The notes under the pieces were generated by a model that did no database searches, had not been told where the DNA came from, and saw nothing but the letters and a program-made list of their open reading frames with translations. Both the position numbers and the translations under genes were made by a program. DNA of 40,215 nucleotides from UBA4717 sp045580165. Its GTDB lineage: Bacteria; Bacillota; Clostridia; Oscillospirales; CAG-272. How positions within the stretch are numbered: the stretch's first letter is position 1; each line of letters begins with the position of its first letter. The DNA lies in the NCBI GenBank assembly GCA_045580165.1, contig JAZNNG010000051.1:1-40215 (forward strand), written 5' to 3'. Shown one piece after another: positions 7,979 through 16,700 of the stretch.

Positions 7979-8653
7979 ATGAAATACGATATATTTATGT
8001 CTCACGGACTTAAAACCGTAATAAGATATCCTAACGGATACGAAGAAGGGAAGAAATATCCCGTAATATTTTACCTGCACGGTGCGGGATCTCTCGGCAC
8101 TAACATAAACGTGCTTCTCAATAACCCATGCTTCAGAGTGACCGAAATACACGATGATTTTCCCTTTATTATGGTAGCGCCTCAGTGTCCCGCAAGCTCT
8201 TGGTTTGACGTTTTTGAAAAGCTTCAGGGTGTTGCAATGGACGTAGCTATGGCAGATTATGCCGACAGTGAGCGCATCTACCTTATGGGAGTAAGTATGG
8301 GGGGATACGGAACCTGGCAGCTTGCAATGACCCGTCCCGAGATTTTCGCGGCTGCAGTTCCGATATGCGGCGGCGGAATGTATTGGTGCGCGCCAAGACT
8401 TATAGATACACCCGTGTGGGCGTTCCACGGCAAGCTCGACACCTGTGTTTACCCCGAGGAAAGTGAAAAAATGGTAAATGCGGTGAATTTCTGCGGAGGA
8501 AGCGCAAGGCTTACTATTTACCCCGAATGCGGTCACGATGCGTGGACGCTGACGTATAAGAACCGCGAAGTTTTCGAGTGGTTGCTTTCACACAAAAACA
8601 AGAACGTAAATAAACTTGAAAATTTATGTAAGGGAGCAAAGGAATTCGGCTGA
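7979..8653 (+). CDS. Alpha/beta-hydrolase, predicted peptidase/carboxylesterase type
   Basis: A 224-residue compact alpha/beta hydrolase. It has YLHGAG near residue 33, GVSMGGYGT with nucleophile Ser106, an acid residue in FHGKLDTCV, and His in PECGHDAW near the C-terminus. It resembles the COG4099 'predicted peptidase' and dienelactone-hydrolase-like carboxylesterases, many of which are feruloyl or acetyl esterases attached to plant-polysaccharide clusters. No signal peptide. It follows the deacetylase by 10 bases with its own AAGGAG site. It is followed 24 bases later by the secreted glycosidase. Two esterases of different families in one run suggests a heavily acylated substrate. Confidence 0.85.
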   Translation: MKYDIFMSHGLKTVIRYPNGYEEGKKYPVIFYLHGAGSLGTNINVLLNNPCFRVTEIHDDFPFIMVAPQCPASSWFDVFEKLQGVAMDVAMADYADSERIYLMGVSMGGYGTWQLAMTRPEIFAAAVPICGGGMYWCAPRLIDTPVWAFHGKLDTCVYPEESEKMVNAVNFCGGSARLTIYPECGHDAWTLTYKNREVFEWLLSHKNKNVNKLENLCKGAKEFG

Positions 8654-8677
8654 TATGCCGAACCTTGACCGTAAATT

Positions 8678-10936
8678 ATGAAAATAAAAATACTTTCGTT
8701 TACGCTTGCGCTTATTATGATATTCTGTATGCTCGGATCGGTCGTGTACGCCGCACCCGACGCGTACTGGGCGGCGCAAAAGGAATACAACACGGCAATG
8801 GAAAACGGTGACGATCTCGGAATTGTCGCCGCCGCGAAAAAGATACAGGACAGGTACGCGGGTGAGCACGATGAAACCGCGTACAGCAGAAAAGCGACAC
8901 CGACCTATCAGGCGGCACTCGCTTATGAAAGACTCGGCATGTACGATCTTGCGGCAGAGGAGTACGCCAAGGTGATAGAATACTCCGAGTGGCTTGCTAA
9001 GAACGCCGCAACCGAGGCGACCCGCGCGGCAAACGCCGAGAATGTCAAGGCGTATAAGCGTCACATCAGGTATTTTAATATAGACCCCGAGGTGTACGTG
9101 CTTACGTCAAATAAGGATAGCATTCCGTATTACGGAGAGCTTAATGAGCCCGAAATAGGAACTTACGTCGGTATGAGTGGTACGTACAACGATGGCTTAC
9201 AGTCGGGATACCTTCTCTATTCTCAGTACGGCGAGGATGGCTTCAGCGATTATGAGCATTATCTGCCCGAAACAGATGATGTGTACTATCTTACGGCAGC
9301 CTGGAACTCACAAAATGAGAATGAGCAGGACCTTCGTGACGTTTTAAGCGGCAAGACCGACGAGTATATGATAAACGAGCTCAAGTATCTTGAGTCTTAT
9401 GCAAAGAGTCATCCGAACGTAAGAATCCTCCTGAGAATTTTCGGAGAGCCGAACGTGTGGAGACCTCTTGATTCCTGCGGAAACGACAGAGTAAAGATAG
9501 AAGCGTTTGCAGAGCTATATATATCCGCATACAGACATATAGCAGAGGCGGCAAGAGCTTACGCACCCAGCGTAGCGCTCGTGTATTCTCCCGTTGACTA
9601 CGGTCAGTGGTATACCACTCCCGAAGATTTCTATCCCGGTGACGAGTACGTTGATTGGGTGGGAATGTCGACCTACTATAACAAGAATTCACAGGAAACG
9701 AACAATATCGGAGATAAGGGCGATAAGAACCTTGCGCGCGGACTCTATAATCTGCCCATGGTCAGAACCGCGGAGATAATGGAGCTTGCCGAGGAACATT
9801 CAAAGCCCGTAGTGATATCCGAGTGCGGCTTTGCGTACGGTTCATCCGACGGACTTCAGAGTGAAGACTACGCATCGAAAAAGATGCAGGATTTTTATGC
9901 ATACGTAAACGTGGTATATCCGCAGGTCAAGCTTATAAATTACTTTAATGCCAACACCTCGAATTATTACCGTATGTATGACGACACACCGCATAGCTCC
10001 GGTCAAAGCGTATACAAGCCGATGCAGACTGTTTACAAGTATTCGCTTCAGCGCAACGGTTCGATTGCTTCCGTGCTTAACGGAGCAAATAACGCGAAAT
10101 CATATACAAAGCTTGTTGATTTTAAGGAAAACACCGATATGCTCGAGCTTATTGTATATTTTGATTATGCGACAACGGAGAACGAGACGGTCACGTATGT
10201 TCTTAACGGATCATATTTTGATACCTTGAGACCTCCCTTCAGACTTTCGATAAGCACCTCGAGTCTTAAGGTGGGCTGTAATATCTTAGAGGCTACGTTT
10301 ACCGCCGAAAAAACGAATATTACTAAAAAGTATTTGATATATAAGGATACTAACGGCGATATAGATTGCAAGCTTTCGACTATGAGCGATATGAACGGTA
10401 ACGAATGGTTTGCCGAGTCTATAGGTTTCTGTCTTAACAAGGGACTCCTTTCGGGAACTACCGCAACAACGGTATCTCCTCTTAACAATACTACCAGAGC
10501 ACAGCTTATCACTATTCTTTACCGATACGCAGGCTCGCCTGCGGTGGGAGGCAACAATCCCTTTGTTGATATCACGGCGGATTGGTATAAGGATCCTGTT
10601 ATCTGGGCGGCAGAAAATGACGTTGTAAACTCACTTTCGGGCTCAAGCTTCAGACCAAACGACAACATAACACGTGAGGACCTTGCAGAAATGCTTTACC
10701 GCTACACTAAAAACGTGCTCGGTCAAAGCGTGGCGTCAAACGCAGACCTTTCGGACTACGCAGACACGGCTGAAATTTCGGACTATGCTCTCGACGCTAT
10801 GAAGTGGGCAAACGAAAAGGGGCTCATAACAGGTAAGGTTTTGAACGGAAAAAACTGTCTTGCTCCTCTCGGCGAGGCAACTCGCGCAGAAGTAGCGACA
10901 ATACTTATGCGCTTTATAAGAAACGTTGTTAAGTAA
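8678..10936 (+). CDS. Secreted GH26-like glycoside hydrolase with three SLH domains
   Basis: A 752-residue surface enzyme. Residues 1-25 are a signal peptide ending VVYAAP. Residues 26-130 are a helical, TPR-like region. A clan-A TIM barrel (about 135-440) shows LLRIFGEPN with probable acid/base Glu257, the GH26-typical FYPGDEYVDWVGMSTYY, and VVISECGF with probable nucleophile Glu382. A small beta module follows (about 450-560). Three SLH domains (about 570-615, 628-680 and 693-750) carry TRAQLITILYRYAG, TREDLAEMLYRY and TRAEVATILMRFIR. Known GH26 enzymes are mainly beta-mannanases; the specificity here is inferred only at family level. The SLH domains anchor it to secondary cell-wall polymer. 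No clear Shine-Dalgarno precedes the ATG, so translation may be coupled to the gene upstream. Confidence 0.85.
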   Translation: MKIKILSFTLALIMIFCMLGSVVYAAPDAYWAAQKEYNTAMENGDDLGIVAAAKKIQDRYAGEHDETAYSRKATPTYQAALAYERLGMYDLAAEEYAKVIEYSEWLAKNAATEATRAANAENVKAYKRHIRYFNIDPEVYVLTSNKDSIPYYGELNEPEIGTYVGMSGTYNDGLQSGYLLYSQYGEDGFSDYEHYLPETDDVYYLTAAWNSQNENEQDLRDVLSGKTDEYMINELKYLESYAKSHPNVRILLRIFGEPNVWRPLDSCGNDRVKIEAFAELYISAYRHIAEAARAYAPSVALVYSPVDYGQWYTTPEDFYPGDEYVDWVGMSTYYNKNSQETNNIGDKGDKNLARGLYNLPMVRTAEIMELAEEHSKPVVISECGFAYGSSDGLQSEDYASKKMQDFYAYVNVVYPQVKLINYFNANTSNYYRMYDDTPHSSGQSVYKPMQTVYKYSLQRNGSIASVLNGANNAKSYTKLVDFKENTDMLELIVYFDYATTENETVTYVLNGSYFDTLRPPFRLSISTSSLKVGCNILEATFTAEKTNITKKYLIYKDTNGDIDCKLSTMSDMNGNEWFAESIGFCLNKGLLSGTTATTVSPLNNTTRAQLITILYRYAGSPAVGGNNPFVDITADWYKDPVIWAAENDVVNSLSGSSFRPNDNITREDLAEMLYRYTKNVLGQSVASNADLSDYADTAEISDYALDAMKWANEKGLITGKVLNGKNCLAPLGEATRAEVATILMRFIRNVVK

Positions 10937-10949
10937 AAAGGGTATAACT

Positions 10950-11642
10950 ATGTCAAACAGAAAAATCGGAATTATAGGGGCTATGAAGATCGAGATAGAG
11001 GCTCTTGCCGAAAAGCTCGATGACAGACGCGACACCGTTTTCAGCGGCATCACCTTCCACGAGGGAAGGCTTTGCGAAAAGGAAGTAGTGCTTGCAGTCT
11101 GCGGCGTTGGAAAGGTATTCGCCGCAATATGCGCTCAGACTATGATACTTAAGCTCGGCGCCGACGCTATAATTAACAGTGGAGTTGCGGGCGGACTTGA
11201 TGAAAGACTGAATATCTGCTCTGCCGTTATCGCGGATAAGCTTGTGGAGCACGATATGGACACGTCTGCTCTCGGTGATCCGGTGGGTATGATCTCGGGT
11301 ATCAATAAGGTGTTCCTTGAAGCCGACCGCGATATGATTTCGGCGCTTACCAAGGCTACTGAGGGCTACCCCGACGGTGTTCTTGTCGGAACAATAGCCT
11401 CGGGCGATCAGTTCATAGCCGACAACACAAAAAAAGAGTGGCTTAAGTCGACCTTTGGTGCCGTTGCCTGTGAAATGGAGGGCGCGGCGATAGCGCACAC
11501 GGCTTACGTTAATAACGTGCCGTTTGCGGTGTTCAGAACCATATCCGACGGCGGTGATGAGATGGACTTCGTGACATTCTCAAAAATTGCCGCAGAGCGC
11601 GCACAGGAAGTAATACTTAAATTTTTGAAGATATATAATTGA
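10950..11642 (+). CDS. mtnN: 5'-methylthioadenosine/S-adenosylhomocysteine nucleosidase
   Basis: A 230-residue PNP/UDP-family nucleosidase that hydrolyses MTA and SAH to adenine plus the thioribose, in methionine salvage and S-adenosylmethionine recycling. It shows IGIIGAMKIEIEAL at the N-terminus, GVGKVFAA, the substrate loop NSGVAGGL, and the family signature ACEMEGAAIAHTAY with the base-contacting Met-Glu pair. FRTISDGGD carries the catalytic Asp. Length matches the family. The ATG at 10950, 7 bases after AAAAGGG, is chosen over an in-frame TTG at 10926 that overlaps the previous gene. It has no functional link to the glycan genes before it and may be co-transcribed by proximity. Confidence 0.93.
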   Translation: MSNRKIGIIGAMKIEIEALAEKLDDRRDTVFSGITFHEGRLCEKEVVLAVCGVGKVFAAICAQTMILKLGADAIINSGVAGGLDERLNICSAVIADKLVEHDMDTSALGDPVGMISGINKVFLEADRDMISALTKATEGYPDGVLVGTIASGDQFIADNTKKEWLKSTFGAVACEMEGAAIAHTAYVNNVPFAVFRTISDGGDEMDFVTFSKIAAERAQEVILKFLKIYN

Positions 11643-11650
11643 GTCTTACT

Positions 11651-12369
11651 ATGAAAAAGGACATACTGTTTTTTAAGGTCAGAGGAGCAGACGGGCTTGG
11701 TCTTGAACTTACAAATACCAAGGATAAGGACGGTGTTACCGTTTATTCCTTCAAGCTTTCTTGGACAGAGGAAAACGCAAAGGCAGATGCGACTCTCTCG
11801 ATAGATTGGGAGACTGCCCGAACGATTATAACAGCAACCGACTCGGCGTTCTCGACCTCAGAATGCACCTCGGTGACAGCGCAGTTCACTCGGATATGCT
11901 TATGTGGCACAAGGATGAAACGCCCGAAATGGCGGCAATACAGATAATCGGCGTGCTTTTTGGTGTACTTCAGTATTCGTCGAAGCTCGAGGGAATGAGC
12001 GACGACGTTAAGAAAATGTCGAGATTCTGGCTTGACTTCGTAAAGAAGCATAAAGCCCTGTTGCTTGATGTGCCCGTAACACCGTACGAGCCCGAATTAC
12101 TCTACACCTGGGCAAAAACCGTCAAGGACGATGAATGCGCCATAGCGGTTTACAGTATCGATAAGTGCGTGAAGCCCGATGACGTTAATACGGTTTATAT
12201 CGCAAACGGAACTACGAGCGAAAGAGTAGTAGTCGATATTACGGGTAAGTACAACGTGCGCGTATATAACTGTATGGGCGACGTTGTAAGCGACGAAGCT
12301 CGTGAGCTTGAGTCGGTCAACGCGATAAACGTACCTGTGGGCGGCCTTGCAGTGCTTGAAAGGAGATAA
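11651..12369 (+). pseudogene. Decayed GH36-type alpha-galactosidase
   Basis: Two reading frames together look like the ends of one family GH36 alpha-galactosidase. The first, from 11651, encodes about 50 residues of N-terminal beta-domain-like sequence (ADGLGLELTNTKD to LSIDWE). Around 11790-11820 the sense shifts by one frame to CPNDYNSNRLGVLDLRMHL, AVHSDMLMWHKDETPE and IIGVLFGVLQYS. That is the late catalytic-domain and C-terminal pattern of GH36, running on to GGLAVLERR at 12369. Functional GH36 proteins are about 700 residues, so roughly two thirds, including the catalytic aspartates, is missing. The simplest reading is an out-of-frame internal deletion. A sequencing error alone would not explain the length. 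The 3' part is open and ends 2 bases before the DUF6054 gene. Confidence 0.72.
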
Positions 12370-12371
12370 TT

Positions 12372-12695
12372 ATGGCAAAGCTTGAACGCACCCTAAGAGG
12401 TGATATGAACGAGCTTCTTGAAAGAATAGAAAACGGCATTCTTGCAGGAAGCATCTCGGCAACTCTCGAGGACAAAAGCGATTTCACGATAGGCGACACG
12501 AGGTGCGCCGTAAGAGTTTACGAAAGATACAGCTATGCGGGAAGCAACCGCGTGAGCCTCTCTGTAACTCTTTTCGGACGCGGAGATGAAATAAAGCTTT
12601 CCGCGATAACCTCGGGCGGCAGCCAGGCGATGTTCTTCAAGTTCAATACAATCGGCGAAAAGACGTTTTTACGCGCCCTTGAGGAGCTTTTGTAA
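12372..12695 (+). CDS. DUF6054 family protein
   Basis: A 107-residue protein matching the DUF6054 pattern: MAKLERTLRGDMNELLERIENGI, GSISATLEDKSDF, CAVRVYERYSYAGSNRVSLSVTL and a C-terminal GGSQAMFFKFNTIGE. The family is common in Clostridia and has no known function; the fold is probably a small alpha/beta sandwich. No signal peptide or membrane segment. It follows the GH36 remnant by 2 bases, with AAAGGAG inside the end of that frame as ribosome site. A strong terminator follows, so it ends the transcription unit. Confidence 0.85.
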   Translation: MAKLERTLRGDMNELLERIENGILAGSISATLEDKSDFTIGDTRCAVRVYERYSYAGSNRVSLSVTLFGRGDEIKLSAITSGGSQAMFFKFNTIGEKTFLRALEELL

Positions 12696-12703
12696 GAAAA
12701 ATA

Positions 12704-12750
12704 AAAAACGAGCGTTGCTTACAGAACTAAGCAGACGCTCGTTTTTATAT
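12704..12750 (+). terminator. Terminator after the DUF6054 gene
   Basis: AAAAACGAGCG (12704-12714) pairs with CGCTCGTTTTT (12736-12746), extended by TGCTT/AAGCA inside. The T run follows from the 3' arm. The flanking A and T runs make it able to act in both directions. Confidence 0.85.
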
Positions 12751-12779
12751 GGGAATTTTCAAAAAAATGTAAAATGCAC

Positions 12780-12808
12780 TTGACTTTTTGCTTTCTGCAG
12801 TGTATAAT
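12780..12808 (+). promoter_or_regulatory. Sigma-A promoter of the HTH regulator operon
   Basis: TTGACT (12780-12785) and a perfect TATAAT (12803-12808) are separated by exactly 17 bases. Transcription should begin near 12815, inside the palindrome described next. Confidence 0.85.
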
Positions 12809-12815
12809 CAATAAT

Positions 12816-12831
12816 GTAAAGCGAGCTTTAC
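12816..12831. promoter_or_regulatory. Palindromic operator overlapping the transcription start
   Basis: GTAAAGC-GA-GCTTTAC is a perfect 7-bp inverted repeat with a 2-base spacer, lying just after the -10 element and before the ribosome site. Its position is right for repression by the HTH protein encoded next, i.e. autoregulation. This is inferred from position and symmetry. Confidence 0.6.
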
Positions 12832-12849
12832 TTTTGCGGAGGTGATAAT

Positions 12850-13047
12850 TTGAACAACAGGATAAAGGAATTGCGCAAGGAAAACAAGGTTACACAGGAT
12901 GACCTGGCGTGCGCAGTGGGTGTTACTCGGCAGACTATAATATCTCTTGAAAACGGTAAGTATAATGCATCCCTGCAGCTTGCACATAAAATTTCCGTGT
13001 ATTTCGGAATGAAGATCGAAGATGTTTTTGTATTTGAGGAGGAGTAA
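12850..13047 (+). CDS. Small XRE-family helix-turn-helix regulator
   Basis: A 65-residue protein consisting only of a Cro/C1-type HTH domain. The fold runs from RIKELRKENKVTQDDLACAV through the recognition helix GVTRQTIISLENGKYNASL to LAHKISVYFGMKIEDVF. The start is a TTG, supported by a nearly ideal GGAGGTGAT 5 bases upstream; there is no ATG alternative. Such short regulators often pair with a membrane protein in the next gene, as here (2 bases between stop and start). A palindrome at 12816-12831 is the likely binding site. There is no effector domain, so release from DNA may depend on the partner or on protein level. Confidence 0.9.
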   Translation: MNNRIKELRKENKVTQDDLACAVGVTRQTIISLENGKYNASLQLAHKISVYFGMKIEDVFVFEEE

Positions 13048-13049
13048 TA

Positions 13050-13466
13050 ATGGATTATAAAAAGAAGCTTAGAATAAGACTGTATTTAGGCATTTCCTAT
13101 ATAGTGATCGGAATATTGATGCTTGTTGGTGGATTTGTTTTAGGATCGACCAAGGATTTTATATGGGGATTTGGCTTTTCACTTGCCCTTGTGGGAATTG
13201 TACGCGTAAGGAACTACTTTTTAATAACAAAGAGCGAAGAAAGCATCAGACAGCGTGAGATTATTGAAACGGATGAAAGAAATATATCCATACAGAGTAG
13301 GGCAAAGGGCGCCGCGTTTACGGTGTACGTTCTTTTGATGAGCGTGGTTGTTCTCGTACTGTCGTTTTTGAGTATGCACGAGGTGGCTGCTCAGATAGCT
13401 TGTTGTGCGTTTGCCCTCATCGTAATCTATTGGATATGCTACTTTATCTATCAGAAAAGATCTTAA
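13050..13466 (+). CDS. Small integral membrane protein, partner of the HTH regulator
   Basis: A 138-residue protein with four predicted membrane segments arranged as two hairpins (about residues 13-30, 36-55, 85-105 and 113-132). A charged cytoplasmic loop (KSEESIRQREIIETDERNISIQSRAK) lies between the pairs. The loop with ETDERN is typical of the DUF2178/DUF3796-like proteins that follow small XRE regulators in Firmicutes. Function is unknown; a role in sensing membrane state or controlling the regulator is an inference from the conserved pairing. It overlaps no other gene and is probably translated with the regulator. Confidence 0.8.
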   Translation: MDYKKKLRIRLYLGISYIVIGILMLVGGFVLGSTKDFIWGFGFSLALVGIVRVRNYFLITKSEESIRQREIIETDERNISIQSRAKGAAFTVYVLLMSVVVLVLSFLSMHEVAAQIACCAFALIVIYWICYFIYQKRS

Positions 13467-13501
13467 TTTACGCATAAGGCATATACAAATTCTTAAAACA
13501 C

Positions 13502-13530
13502 TTGACAACAATATAAAAGTGTGCTATATT
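13502..13530 (+). promoter_or_regulatory. Sigma-A promoter for the ileS T-box transcript
   Basis: A consensus TTGACA (13502-13507) and TATATT (13525-13530) are spaced by 17 bases, immediately upstream of the T-box leader. Confidence 0.85.
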
Positions 13531-13539
13531 TTAATAGTA

Positions 13540-13770
13540 TATAAAGGCGCAGACTGAGACAGTAGCGCTTTGCCGAAAGTCAAAGAGAGTCGGAGAGGGT
13601 GAGATTCCGGCACGAGTAGGGAGGCGTGAATATCACTCACGAGCCGCGGGGCGAACAAAGTAGTCCTTGCCGGTACCGACCGTTACCTCGGGAGCATATG
13701 TCGTATGCAGGTGGTTATAACGAAGCAAGCCTTCGTCCGTGCAGGACGGAGGCTTTATTTTCATTTTAAG
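13540..13770 (+). ncRNA. T-box riboswitch leader (isoleucine) controlling ileS
   Basis: About 230 bases between promoter and ileS carry T-box landmarks. The distal stem I has AGAGAGTCGG and GGTGAGATTCCGGC. The specifier region near 13625-13640 has the isoleucine codon ATC at 13632-13634 followed by a purine. The T-box bulge is AGGTGG (13709-13714) in GCAGGTGGTTATAACGAAGC, in which TGGT can pair with the ACCA end of uncharged tRNA-Ile. The intrinsic terminator is at 13727-13765. Uncharged tRNA-Ile stabilises the antiterminator and lets ileS be transcribed. The specifier assignment rests on position and agreement with the downstream gene. Confidence 0.88.
13727..13765 (+). terminator. T-box terminator hairpin
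   Basis: AAGCCTTCGTCC (13727-13738) pairs with GGACGGAGGCTT (13744-13755) with one G-U pair, followed by TTATTTTCATTTT. Its 5' arm directly follows the antiterminator sequence (T-box bulge at 13709-13714), so the two structures compete. Confidence 0.85.
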
Positions 13771-13780
13771 GAGAATTGAA

Positions 13781-16700
13781 ATGTACAAGAAAGTGCCAAC
13801 GACTCTTGATTTCGTCGGTCGCGAGCGCGAAACGCTCGAATTCTGGAAGGAAAACAAGGTTTTTGAACAGAGCCTTAAATGGCGTGAGGGCGCACCCACT
13901 TATACCTTCTATGACGGTCCCCCCACAGCAAACGGTAAGCCGCACATCGGTCACGTGCTTGCCCGTGTAATCAAGGATATGATACCGCGTTATCACTGTA
14001 TGAAGGGTCAGGACGTACCGAGAAAAGCGGGATCGGATACCCACGGACTCCCCGTTGAGCTTGAGGATGAAAAGCTTCTCGGACTTGACGGCAAGGAGCA
14101 GATAGAAGAATACGGTATAGCTCCCTTTATCGACAAGTGTAAGGAGAGCGTATGGAAATATAAAGGAATGTGGGAGGATTTCTCCGGCATTGTCGGCTTC
14201 TGGGCTGATATGGACAACCCCTACGTTACCTATGACAATAACTTCATTGAGAGTGAATGGTGGGCTCTCAAGCAGATCTGGGACAAGGGTCTCCTTTATA
14301 AGGGCTTCAAGATAGTTCCTTACTGCCCGAGATGCGGAACACCCCTCTCGTCTCACGAGGTAGCACAGGGCTACAAGGACGTTAAGGAACGCTCTGCTAT
14401 CGCAAAGTTCAAGGTAAAGAATGAGGAAAACACTGCAATTCTTGCGTGGACAACAACTCCCTGGACACTCCCCTCGAACGTTGCTCTTTGCGTAAATCCC
14501 AACGCAAAATATATCAAGGTCAAGTACGGCGAAGAATTCTTCATCATCGCCGAGGCTCTTGCCGATAAGGTTCTCGGTGAGGGCGAATACGAGGTAGTAT
14601 GCGAATATCTCGGAACAGAGCTTGAGAATACCGAATACGAGCCTCTATTCAAGTACGTGAGCCCTGCTGAAAAGTGCTGGTACGTTGTTTGCGATAACTA
14701 CGTTACTATGGACGACGGTACCGGTATAGTTCATATTGCTCCCGCCTTCGGTGAGGACGACGCAAACGTAGGACGCAGATACGGACTCCCCTTTGTTCAG
14801 CTTGTTGACGGAAGCGGTAATATGACAAAGGAAACAGAGTTTGCAGGCGTATTCTGTAAGGACGCGGACAAGCTCGTTCTCCGTACACTCAAGGACCGCG
14901 GACTTCTGTTCTCGGCTCCCGAATTCGAGCATAGCTATCCTCATTGCTGGAGATGCGGAACACCCCTTATCTACTACGCGCGCAACACTTGGTTTATCAA
15001 GATGACCGCAGTTAAGGAAGACCTCATCCGTAACAATAACACAGTAAACTGGGTTCCCGAATCCATCGGTAAGGGAAGATTTGGCGACTGGCTTGAAAAT
15101 ATTCAGGACTGGGGTATCAGCCGTAACAGATATTGGGGTACTCCTCTCAACATCTGGGAATGCGAATGCGGTCACAAGCATTCGATAGGCAGCATCGAGG
15201 AGCTCAAGTCTATGTCGGATAATTGCCCCGACAATATCGAGCTTCACCGTCCCTTCATCGACGACGTTACCATCAAGTGTGAAAAGTGCGGCAAGGAAAT
15301 GCACAGAGTTCCCGAGGTTATCGACTGCTGGTTTGACTCGGGCTCAATGCCTTTCGCTCAGCACCACTATCCCTTTGAAAACAAGGACCTCTTTGAAAAG
15401 CAGTTCCCCGCAGACTTCATCTCCGAGGCAGTTGACCAGACGAGAGGTTGGTTCTATTCGCTTATCGCTATATCCACACTTCTCTTTAATAAGGCGCCTT
15501 ATAAGGACGTAGTAGTTCTCGGTCTCGTACAGGACGAGAACGGACAGAAGATGTCCAAGTCCAAGGGTAACGCGGTCGACCCGTTCGACGCGCTCAATAA
15601 GTTTGGCGCGGACGCTATCAGATGGTACTTCTATACTAACTCCGCACCTTGGCTTCCTTCTCGCTTCAGCGAAAGAGCAGTGGTTGAGGGGCAGCGTAAG
15701 TTTATGGGTACTCTTTGGAACACGTACGCGTTCTGGACGCTTTATGCGGACATCGACGAGTTTGATCCTACAAAGTACGATATCAAGAAGCTTGAGCTTT
15801 CCGTAATGGATAAGTTCATTCTCTCGCGTCTCAATACTATGGTAGGCGAGCTTGATAAGAACCTTGCAAATTACAGAATTCCCGAGGCGGCGCGTAATCT
15901 CTCGGATTACGTTGACGAGCTTTCCAACTGGTACGTCCGCCGTTCACGTGAGCGCTTCTGGAAGACGGGCGAAAACGCAGACAAGACTGCGGCGTATATG
16001 ACGCTTTACACGGCTCTCGTAACCGTTGCAAGGGCGGCTGCTCCCATGATCCCGTTTATGGCAGACGATATTTACAGAAACCTCGTTTGCACAGTTGATA
16101 AGAACGCTCCCATAAGCGTACACCTTTGCGATTTCCCGACGGTTGACGAAGCAATGATCGACAAGAAGCTTGAGGACGAAATGAGCTTTATCCTCGACGC
16201 AGTAGTGCTCGGACGTGCCGTAAGAAACGCGGCAAACATCAAGAACCGTCAGCCTCTCGGAACTATCTATATCAAGACCGACAGACAGGTAAGCAACTAT
16301 TACCGCGACATCGTCTGCGACGAGCTCAATATCAAGAAGGCAGAGTTCGTTCCCGATGTTTCGGCGTTCTCCTCATATAGCTTTAAGCCTCAGCTTAAGA
16401 CCGTAGGTCCTAAGTACGGTAAGCTTCTCGGCAAGATAAAGGCGGCGCTTGAAACTCTCGACGGTAACGCGGCTATGGCTGAACTCGAAGCAAACGGCGC
16501 GCTCAAGTTTGACTTTGACGGCGAAGAGGTAGTTCTCACACGCGATGACCTTCTCATTGACGTAATGCAGAAGGAGGGCTACGCATCTATGGCTGATAAG
16601 AGCATCACCGTAGCTCTTGACACGACCCTTACAGACGAGCTTGTTGAAGAGGGCTTCGTGCGTGAGATTATCTCGAAGATCCAGACGATGCGTAAGGACT

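Noticed and set aside
7760..8536. Minus-strand frame of 258 residues across the deacetylase and second esterase
   Set aside because: It spans two genes with intact catalytic motifs on the other strand and shows no domain of its own.
10953..11498. Minus-strand frame of 181 residues inside mtnN
   Set aside because: It is a shadow of a highly conserved enzyme gene with no start signal.
13221..13511. Minus-strand frame across the end of the membrane-partner gene
   Set aside because: It covers the promoter of ileS and lacks a ribosome site.
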